Source of the DNA: Acanthococcus lagerstroemiae
Taxonomy: Eukaryota; Arthropoda; Insecta; Hemiptera; Eriococcidae
Assembly: GCA_031841125.1 (NCBI GenBank)
Contig: CM063107.1
Coordinates: 22,214,499 to 22,278,498 of the forward strand
DNA: 64,000 bases
Reading direction: 5' to 3'
Part shown: positions 55,930 through 64,000 of the stretch, one piece after another
How positions within the stretch are numbered: the stretch's first letter is position 1
Layout: each line of letters opens with the position of its first letter
Notes under the pieces: generated by a model
Databases searched by the model: none
Seen by the model: only the letters and a program-made list of their open reading frames with translations
Told to the model about the DNA's origin: nothing
Program-made: the position numbers and the translations under genes

Positions 55930-57717
55930 TGGAATAAGTTTTCCTATAATTCCATTTTTGTGTCCTTCGCATATGATTGGGAGTCGAAAGTCAAATTATA
56001 TTCTCATAACATGGGGGATCCGTTAACTCAAATCGAGCTCTTTGGGGGATATTACCGGCTCATCAAGTGGAATAAGCACTGCTACCAGATACTTCGTCTT
56101 CAAAAGCTCGAAAACTAAGTGGGTCTGGGCAATAGCATAAACGGAAAAATGTTGAAGGGGACAGGAAATAGCTTATAATATTGTATAAGTAAAAAAAATA
56201 ATAATAACTCATAGGTAAGAGTATAGTTGCGGGCGAAGTGAGGGAAAATTTCGTGGCTCTTTTTTCAATGACCAGAGTCTTGAAAATAATTTTCCACTTT
56301 TTTCCTAGGTTAGAGGAAAGAAAGTGGGATATCCCCGTACTTCATTAAAATTATTTCAGATATGTATTTTACTGGGTAAGAGTTTTTCAGAAGGAACTTT
56401 GTTCAAGAGTATTATTCTTGACTCTACAAAGACTTTACTAAACTCTTCAACACTTGTTCAGATGAACAATAAAATTGGTATTTGAAAAATTTATTTCTGG
56501 CTCGAAAATAATTTATTTATCTAGCCGCTGACTTCATCTCTGGAGTTATTTCAGCTGTAACCTCTCGTCGTTTCCTTTAAACTCCCTAAACATCACTTTG
56601 AATATGTCGTTTTAGACCGCGATTTCCCATATGAAAGGTCTCCTCAGATCTTGCAGCGCAAGTATTCGGCTATTGATTGCGTAAAAATGACTTTGGGTCT
56701 TACTTTGCCGCATCTGTTTCAAATGACACCTTCCCTGTCATACCATCAGAAGTTTTCGTATTGTTTATTTGTCAGTCCATGTTGACATTTCCGCTTGTAC
56801 ATGGACAGGACGATTGTAAAAGAGGTTTCATGATGGACATGTTAATTGGGCGTGCTAAAAGGCGGAAAAGAGAAAACCAGCAAAGCCGTGTTTTAAATAA
56901 GATAATTACCTATTTTCATGTTCTCAACATCCATCCGACATCCTCCCCCCTCTTGTCACTTATCTCATATATAAATTTACAAAAAATTGAACGTACATGA
57001 TAATTGAACAGACGACGTTTCAAAAGGGCTGATATAATTGTCTCGGCGCCAAACCAAGGACAAGGACGTGACATTTCATTTTTTGAACTTGTTTTATAAG
57101 CAAATGTGCTCTTACTTGATAGTATTAAAAAAATTAGTATCTACTTATCTATGAATTAAAAAACTTCTGCAAGCATTACTTTACGTGCATGTAAATGAAC
57201 AGCAATATTTTCTCTTCATTCATAGATAAATCTGTTGAACTGTGACCGTACAGAAAATAACAGGGGGTCCAGGAAGTTCGTTGGAACATTCAGCTGTGCC
57301 GTTAGAAAAATATATTCCGTACTGGAGCCTCATTTCCATTTCGTTTTGTCGATTGCGTAAGCCATGACGAACTCAAGATAAAAGAACAAAAAACAAAAAA
57401 ACCGCGCAATTTTGGTGGGCCTAGTTCTTCCTCTAGTATAAAAGGTCAACAATCTAAAGAAGGTGTTCAGCCAATTTTGCTGTAGTTGGTCAATTTTGTG
57501 TATAGTGATTGCACTCTCTCCTATTGTTCACCAATCAATGAAAAATGAGTGTAGGTATTGCATTAGAAAGGAACATATTTACGCAGAATATCACCGTCCG
57601 TACTGTAATATTTCATGAAATAAACATAGAGTGAGCCCCACAACCCCATAAAAGTCTTATCAACCGTTGATCCCACGGAACATCGGTTATTACCAAATTT
57701 GTAGAATTCGGGAAAAT
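55930..57717. other. no gene recognised; short AAGACTC word array near 56.4 kb
   Basis: Open frames at 55843-56118 and 56677-57000 on the plus strand lack recognisable motifs. Bases 56395-56470 show the TTCAAGAGT, TTGACTCTACAAAGAC and CAACACTTGTTCAG vocabulary also seen in PLAA intron 3. The rest is AT-rich. Confidence 0.5.
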
Positions 57718-58301
57718 AATTGAAGGCGGGAAGTTCAAAACATCCTATGTAGCAATGTCAAAAGTTTACAGAAGAAGCAAAAAACTGTTTTCGCTGAGGT
57801 GAAGGGGATGGTTTTGGCAAAATGGGTGCCCAGTCAATTCTCTGAAGCTCCATACACATGTCTATGTACAAAGTTTGGGGCTCAGTCATGCCTAAGCTGA
57901 GAAAATAAAGGTTGACTTTACGCACATACTAAGTCCGTGCGAAAGACAAAGCAAAACATCCTAAGTGACATCAACTCTAATGAGAAAAAATGAAGTAGTC
58001 GATTGCTATTTTTTCACTATCCACAAAAGTACTAACATTTATATTTATGCATTTTTTATAATAGAGTCAAAAAATGAAAACGCTTCCTGCCACTTTGGAG
58101 TTAGGATGTTTCGCATGGATCCCTCGAAGGCACATGTGCGTGCTGCAATCGTTGGATTGAAATTAGAAGTATTTTGAGACTCTATGGGCACTTAGGATGT
58201 TTAGTATTGTATGGGCGACGGTTCCTAGAACAGTTTGCAAGCACAAAACCACTTTTGCAAAAGTTGGCACATAGGATGTTTTGAACTTCACGCCTTCAAT
58301 T
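57718..58301. mobile_element. 584-bp inverted-repeat MITE with internal AGGATGTTT repeats
   Basis: The 32-base ends (57718-57749 and 58270-58301) are inverted copies with one mismatch; key words are AATTGAAGGCG, GAAGTTCAAAAC and ATCCTATG. The inner half of the terminus, AAACATCCTA or its complement, recurs internally near 57952, 58105 and 58188. Internal copies of the terminal motif are typical of transposase-binding subterminal repeats. The superfamily is undetermined because no clear target duplication was found. Confidence 0.75.
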
Positions 58302-58759
58302 GTCTATCTGTTATCAAGAGTTCGATTATGGTTCGCGAGTTTCAAAATAAAATCGACTTCTCACGGTTAGATCATCTCTGGCTCCGGACCTAGGGGACCG
58401 ATTGTACTTATTTTTAAACATGGATCAGATTAGAGTCTTGAAAGCTTATCATAGAAACGTGAGCTAAGTCAATTTTACATATGACTAGAGTATGAGATAA
58501 CCCCATCCCCCTTCTTCAGAACATACTTCCCTCTACTTCTCTTGAATGGTTGGATTAGGCACATCTAGAAACTGCTCATTTATCGTGGACAATATAACAA
58601 AATTTCAGCTTCCTAACTCAATTACAAGTGTCGCTATCTTTGGTCATAGCTCTTGGATCAATAAAAAAATAAAAAAACATATCTCTTTTCCAATTTTACT
58701 ACTCTCAACCCGAGCCCTGGAATCCGAGAAAATAAACACTTTCTGGCCTACTTATATCT

Positions 58760-58762
<3 letters not shown>

Positions 58763-58814
<52 letters not shown>
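58763..58814. repeat. AG microsatellite
   Basis: A 52-base run of AG. It lies between a short SINE-tail fragment (58702-58726) and the larger SINE copy (58931-59148), which share an identical 25-bp segment. Confidence 0.95.
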
Positions 58815-58816
<2 letters not shown>

Positions 58817-58930
58817 TGTAACAAATGAGAACGTGAACTCAAAAACTTCATCTGTATAACGAATTACGGGTCAATCACCAGGAACTGAGAATATTTTGCT
58901 GCCGGCAAATTTTGAAACCTCTCTTGTTTT

Positions 58931-59148
58931 CATTTTTTGCTCTCAACCCGAGCCCTGGAATCCGCCCTGTCGAGCATTACCTCAGAGACGTCGGGGAGGC
59001 TGTTAGGGCTGTCTTAGCTTTCTTCTTATCTTGCCAAAAAACCGGCCTAGGTTGAAATGTATGAAATGTAGCGAGTTGCTACGTGGGCCCGAACCCGGGA
59101 CTTCCGGATTCTGAGACCAGCGCGTTATCCATTCGGCAAACCAGACCC
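58931..59148 (-). repeat. tRNA-derived SINE
   Basis: On the minus strand a tRNA-like head has an A box TTGCCGAATGG (59139-59129) and a B box GGTTCGGGCCC (59095-59085). The anticodon-arm region resembles CTGG-loop-CCGG with CAG in the anticodon position. The body continues through CTACATTTCATACATTTC and ends with CTCTGAGGTAATGCTCGA, GGGCTCGGGTTGAGAG and an A-rich tail. The missing clean acceptor stem, and the copies of the tail elsewhere, argue for a SINE rather than a tRNA gene. Confidence 0.65.
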
Positions 59149-60326
59149 CCCCCCCCAAAAAAAAAAAAAGTATACATTAATAAATAAATACAAATAAATA
59201 TAAATCAATTTCCGACCGTTCCACAAGGTGAGCTGCACATCTATCCAATCTGTTTCTTGCAAATTTTCCACGGTTCTCAGCGCGATATATCGCGAATTTT
59301 GGTGGCCAACAAAAAGGTACTCTCAATTTAGGTCCTATGACCTCCAAATTCGGCGATTACACGCTGAACTGCAAAATTCTGTATTTAACTAGTTGCGTAG
59401 ACGTGCAGCCCACCCGACTATTCTTTATTTGCTTGACAAAGAAAGAAAAAAAAGGAGTTCGGGTGTAAATTTTGCAAAATGGTCTCAAGCCTTTCCTACC
59501 AGTTTGGCCGCGATCGATGAGATCAACTGCAAAACTTGTTCGAAGTGGCGTGAAATGACTCCACACACCAAAACACGTCGAAATCAGTGAAATAGGATGT
59601 CCAATGATCCCATCATTCGGCCTATTCGTCAGACAACCTTCGTAGAATATTTTTGATGAAAATGAATCCACGTTATGCCTCATGATCTACATTTACTCGT
59701 AACGCTTCTAGGTACAGCTCAGCTAGTTAACCTTGTCGGTATAAGTGAATTTAGACGGTGATGCGAGTGTGGGTCAACTCTTATACTCGTATTTATATAC
59801 CACTGGTACAATCCTATAAAATGCTCGAATCATTGTGTAACATATACTTCTAATTAGTTGCCTGATTTTAACAACCTTATTAACGACTGTATCAGGTATG
59901 GCACAGCTGCTCTACCGACCACTCGATTTAAAATGAATTCTTCGCACTGGTTTTGAAGAGCATCACCTATGCCTAATACACAGGTAGATTTTTCGAGGTC
60001 AATGGCAAAAAAAAAAAAAAGTCTTTCTTATTCCATGCGGTTTACTTTGGCGGGCTTTGTAGGAAAGACCAGCGATGAGAAATGCCAATACAGCCAGACT
60101 GTGGTCATTTGACAATATTTTTTTTTTTTGTGCAGAGCATTTTGCAGTTTTGAAGAAATAGTTTCGCTTTTGCTTGAAAATGTTATTGTTATACACCGTA
60201 TCACGCGCAGTCTGGTATGAGAAGCTCAAAAGCTATGTTATGTGGAATTTTCTCTTTCATTGAAAGTAAATCCAGACCGACAGGATGCGAACTAAGTCTA
60301 TAAATGGATAAAATCATTAATTTATT
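59149..60326. other. no gene recognised
   Basis: Contains C-run/poly-A tracts at 59144-59170 directly upstream of the SINE, then AT-rich sequence with no recognised repeat or frame. Confidence 0.5.
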
Positions 60327-61090
60327 AGAGACCTAATTTCTCGGCATTGAAACGTGCGAATTTCGGCACCAAATTGGAAAATTCGGCATAATTCGACATT
60401 AAAAAAAAAAGAAAAAAGTGGAAATCAATTTTTATCTCACTTTACGTATTCGATAATAAATTAGAGAATTACAAATTAAAGTAGCAGACAGGCTCGACTC
60501 TTGCTTTCTCCGAATGTTTTAATTCTAATTGCAAGTGTAAATTTTGATATAAATAAAGGAAAAAACAGCGGCGTCAGAAGATTGTTTTTTGAGGAGGTGG
60601 GGGGGGGGGTACAAAAATTTGAAATTAAAGTCGACAACCAAGAAAAATGTTTTCTTGTCTCGTAAAAAGTGAAAAAAAGAAAAAAATCTTGTAAAGTTAC
60701 AGGAATCTCGTAATTTTTTCGAGGCTTTTTTCATTAACTTGCTGAATACTCAGTTTTCATTTCTATTAATGGTGGGGGGGGGGAGTAAATGATACTGTGT
60801 ACCCCTCGACGAGACTTACACTGATACGTGAAAATAGTACATTACGGCTAAATTTTTGATAATTCGATATTCGTTAGCGTCATATTCGAGCTGTATTACA
60901 GAGAACTTCATTCCTTAATTTTATTCCAGAACAACTATTTTTTGTCGTTTCGCCATTATTCGGCATTTATCTCGTTTTCGGCATTTTTCGCCAAAATAGG
61001 ATTTTTCCTGGGTCCCATTTCTCATGATTCGAACTTATCATTTTAACTCACATTTATTTCGTCGCCCAATGCCGAGGAATCCGGTCTCTA
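60327..61090. mobile_element. 764-bp inverted-repeat element, hAT-like, rich in TTCGGCA words
   Basis: Ends AGAGACC..(A/G)..TCTCGGCATTG on the left and the complementary CAATGCCGAGGA..GGTCTCT on the right are inverted repeats. ATTTATT flanks both sides (60320-60326, 61091-61097). TTCGGCA/TGCCGAA words recur inside. The 7-bp duplication could be an eroded 8-bp one. The element abuts a LINE fragment on its right. Confidence 0.6.
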
Positions 61091-61097
61091 TTTATTA

Positions 61098-61400
61098 CTA
61101 TACGAGTGGGGCTTATGCCACTCCTGCCCATAGGGGGCAAGGGTTTCCTGCAAGCGGTCCCATTTCCACCTAGCCCAATCTACTGAGTTGTAGTTACTAT
61201 TTCTTAAAAATTTTATATCGTTGGCCCACCTGGTTTTTCAACGCCCCTTTCTTCTTTCAAAATTTGGAACTTGCCAAAAGGTTGTGCCGTAAGTCTATCG
61301 ATTGTCTTTCATTCGAATGACGTGTCCCGCCCACCTCTATCTTTATCTTCTGAAGTTTAATGCATCTTTGCAATGTCTTAGTTTTTGTTTGATTTTACTT
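61098..61400 (-). pseudogene. LINE 3' fragment (RTE-like C-terminal region)
   Basis: On the minus strand, with frameshifts: RWAGHVIRMKDNR, TYGTTFWQVPNFERRKGR, TRWANDIKFLRNSNY and WARWKWDRLQETLAP. This is the conserved tail of RTE-like LINE proteins seen also at 35.4, 50.4 and 53.8 kb. Only the last ~100 codons remain. Confidence 0.75.
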
Positions 61401-62119
61401 ATCGAAATTTTGGCGCTTTTTTTTTTTTAATACCTAATATTAATCTAAGCAATGTGTATTTTGGGTAAAATTTATTTATTTATTTTGCAATCCGTTCATA
61501 TTTGTACATCTTAAGATTCGTTTACATAAAGATTTGCTTAGTTAATGCGCCCATTGTCGGGTATACTCCTCCTCCACTCTTTTCCAGCGGCCCCTTTCTT
61601 TGGCGTCTCTTCCCCAGGCAACACCGGCATGTTGCCTGATTTCATCAACCTATCGGGTAGTATGTTGCCCTACCAGGCCCATAGAGAGCCTCTTCCGAGC
61701 CTGGGGCTAGAAATAAAAGAGGCCCCTCCCCTCATAACAAATTTTAGCGAGGGAAATTTTCTTAGAAACATTGAATAGTAATTGTATCTCCATCCCCTTA
61801 ATTATAAGCATCTTTATGAACAATCTAAATAACTTGCACACAAATATACAATAAATAAGTCTGAGTTCTAAATTTTGAAAGGTATATTATTGATAATATT
61901 ACAAATACGCAGGTGCAACGAGGCAGTGTATATGGGTAATTTTCGAGAAAGTGTAGGTACTTTTTAATTTCTAATTTTTCAGTTCTTAAAGTACCTACAT
62001 TTTCTTGTCCGATTTTTTTGTAAATCCAATCTCTACCCTCTCCAAAATAGTTATTTGAATATTGGTGTTTATTTTTATCTTTGGCTTTCAAAAAGCATGA
62101 AAAATAATATACTTTCTGA
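61401..62119. other. no gene recognised
   Basis: AT-rich sequence with a small GC-richer island at about 61540-61730 (CCATTGTCGGGTATACTCC to CTCCCCTCATAAC) whose open frame has no recognised similarity. Confidence 0.45.
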
Positions 62120-62492
62120 CACGGTAATGAGAACCACGGTAATGAGATCTTGACAATACAATGTCGTAAAATTTGTTTCAAATATAGTTGGTTACACTGG
62201 TTTCCTAGAAAATTATGCTGCAAAGTGATAAAATAACTTACTCTACCTAGAACTCAAATATTCACTCGCCTTTCACCAAAATTAATGCCACGGTAATGAT
62301 ATTTGAAAAATCACAAGCATAAACATGTGCACACTTCTACTTCATAGCATGAACTGAAATCAATTGTCAATGATGAAGCAGAAGAACGTGAAGTCATTAG
62401 GAACACTACTGATAAAGCATTTTTCAGAAGTTCTTTTCAACTCCAATTTCGGCTGCTTCATGAATGTTTATTTATACCCACGGTAATGAAAA
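62120..62492. repeat. CACGGTAATGAGAA word block
   Basis: The word CACGGTAATGA is present at 62120, 62135, 62289 and 62479, twice in full as CACGGTAATGAGA. It differs from the 48-kb word CAGGGGAATGAGAA at two fixed positions. Sequence between copies is unrelated. The block edges are not defined. Confidence 0.65.
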
Positions 62493-63019
62493 AATAATTC
62501 AGGAAAAACACAAACTGCAGCATAAATCCCTTTTACTTTTATTTTTAATTTATTTTTATCGTCTTATAATATCGCATAGGTATCCGGAAATATGTCGGCC
62601 AGTAACAACAAACTGTCTTTGATCTTTGCTGCTATATATCTCTCCATATACAAAGAAAAAGAATTCTGAAAATGACTGCCTGGACAAGCCATGGTATTGA
62701 GAAAACGAGTGTATTTTTTCATTTTTAGAGTGGGGGAGTAACATTAGAATTCACAAATTGTGTAGTTTTATCGTCGAAAAGGTGTGACACCTAAAAACAA
62801 TTCAAGCTGGGCGAAGGGATTGAAATTGAGCTTAAAATTAACTTAGGACACTAAAAGTACATTATCTGGATAATCACCCATATATATCGTATTTCTTATT
62901 TCTTCTGAGATTTTTCCCTCTCTGCTGGGCTCCCAGCTTTCCCCCCTCACTACGCTACTGCTGGCTGCTGGGGGAAAATGGTCAACATTTAACACCTGGT
63001 CAAGAATTAAACTTTCCCT

Positions 63020-64000
63020 TATTCTAGCAGGGGATAATGAATAAGAAAATACAAAATGAAATAATGGATGAAGGGGTGGGAGAAGATCAGTTTGAATTCA
63101 GAAATGATAGAGGATTTCATGAAGGCATTTTACATTTGAGGCTTTTGTTAGAAAAAAGACTGGATCAAGTTTGGATGTATATCTTTAGGTAGCATTTGTA
63201 GATTTAGAGAAAGCTTTTGATCAAGTTGAATGATCGAAAATATTTCAAATGTTGAAGGAGGTAGGAGTTAAGTACAAAGGAAGGAGAGTGGTGTGGTGGG
63301 ACGTATGGCGATGCACGCATGCCAAAGTAGCCCCTATGACACCGCGCCCCCAGCACTGGAAACTACCCTTTCAGGCATCGCATCAGTGGCCGGGAGGAAG
63401 AAAAGGAAGGAGAGTAACATGGAACATATATAAGGATCAAAGGACTCTTACAAACGGTAAGTGAAGTGGGAGAAGCGAAAATTGAAAAAGGAGTGAGGCA
63501 AGATTGTTGTTTGTCACCAGTATTATTTGACCTATTATAGAAAAAGTAATTAAAGAAATGAATGAAATGACATCAGGTATGAAAATACAACGGGAGACGG
63601 TTAGAATGATAACTTTTACAGATGACGTTGCAGTAGTGGAAAAAAGTAAAAAAGAATTAAGGAAAACGCTGAAAAACTTGGATAAAATTTGAAAATAAAA
63701 TACAAAAAAAAATTAATAAAACAAGAGACGGTAGTCAGTAGATGAGAATAAAATCTAATAAATATGGAATTAGGAGATGAAGAGATAAAAAAGGCAAAGG
63801 AATTCAAATACTTGAGTAGTCTGATAACGTAAGATGGAAGAAGTAAAACAGAAATAAAGAGTAGAATAGAACAAGCTAACAGAGCTTTTTTCCCAAAAGG
63901 AGAAATATTTAGGGCAAATATAAAATTGGATGTAAGACTAAGATTTCTTCGAACATATATTTGGTGTATAGCATTGTACGGATGTGAGACCTGGACAATA
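63020..64000 (+). pseudogene. RTE-like LINE reverse transcriptase, running off the window
   Basis: Frames in sequence: NKKIQNEIMDEGVGEDQFEF, AFVDLEKAFDQVEWSKIFQM, LKEVGVKYKGRR, then (after a SINE-like insert at 63290-63401) EAKIEKGVRQDCCLSPVLF, MITFTDDVAVVEKSKKEL, LGDEEIKKAKEFKYL and LRFLRTYIWCIALYGCETWT. These are the standard reverse transcriptase blocks in order, with scattered stops. The 5' end is lost. Confidence 0.8.
63290..63401. repeat. structured SINE-like element, copy 2
   Basis: A 112-base insert in the LINE reading frame is flanked by 14-bp perfect direct repeats AAAGGAAGGAGAGT (63276-63289, 63402-63415). It aligns end to end with copy 1 at 34703-34813. In the TGGCGATG-CACG-CATGCCA hairpin the stem is conserved while the loop differs from copy 1 (CTCT). 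Confidence 0.8.

Noticed and set aside
59083..59148. A functional tRNA-Leu(CAG) gene on the minus strand
   Set aside because: A and B boxes are present, but there is no matching acceptor stem and no long variable arm, and its downstream sequence recurs elsewhere as a SINE tail.
1..64000. Prokaryotic features (operons, CRISPR, terminators) or an integrated viral genome
   Set aside because: Introns, pol III boxes, LINEs and MITEs show eukaryotic nuclear DNA; no viral capsid, polymerase or helicase signature was seen outside the LINE reverse transcriptases.

Overview
This is eukaryotic nuclear DNA, almost certainly from an insect. Genes are split into many short GT-AG exons in AT-rich DNA. The introns and spacers are full of non-LTR retrotransposon remnants, short inverted-repeat DNA elements and SINE-like copies. 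The TAGGTAGGTACCTA-type words and the general look suggest a hemipteran (mealybug, scale or aphid relative), but that placement is inference. No prokaryotic operon, CRISPR array or rRNA was seen.

Three host genes could be rebuilt exon by exon by hand, with reading phase agreeing at every junction. (1) A complete PLAA/Doa1 orthologue (WD40-PFU-PUL, 13 exons, 765 residues) lies on the minus strand, 10682-22108. (2) A complete PUS10 tRNA pseudouridine synthase (9 exons, 490 residues) lies on the plus strand, 22693-28189, head-to-head with PLAA across 584 bases. (3) A nose-resistant-to-fluoxetine (NRF-6)-like membrane acyltransferase lies on the minus strand, 28593-47243. Its last 12 exons (632 residues) are present and its first exon(s) were not found. 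It is tail-to-tail with PUS10; the two stop codons are 403 bases apart and the candidate poly(A) signals nearly touch.

The left end holds an intact CACTA/EnSpm-type transposase-like gene (1019-3585, minus, two exons) and a candidate exon of another gene (92-345). From about 47 kb to the right end no host gene was recognised. That part is a mosaic of RTE-like LINE fragments (47.4-50.6, 52.4-54.1, 61.1-61.4 and 63.0-64.0 kb), inverted-repeat elements (54.2-55.9, 57.7-58.3 and 60.3-61.1 kb) and SINE-like copies.

The most interesting material is non-coding. A structured ~111-bp SINE-like family without visible pol III boxes has two copies, each with its own ~14-bp target-site duplication. Two loci 14 kb apart each repeat a 14-mer many times (CAGGGGAATGAGAA in one, CACGGTAATGAGAA in the other), and each locus is fixed for its own variant; one of them splits a LINE. 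A 950-bp doubled palindrome sits in a LINE with a clean TA duplication, so the empty site can be read. More broadly, most ~1-kb blocks of non-coding DNA here are dominated by one locus-specific short word.
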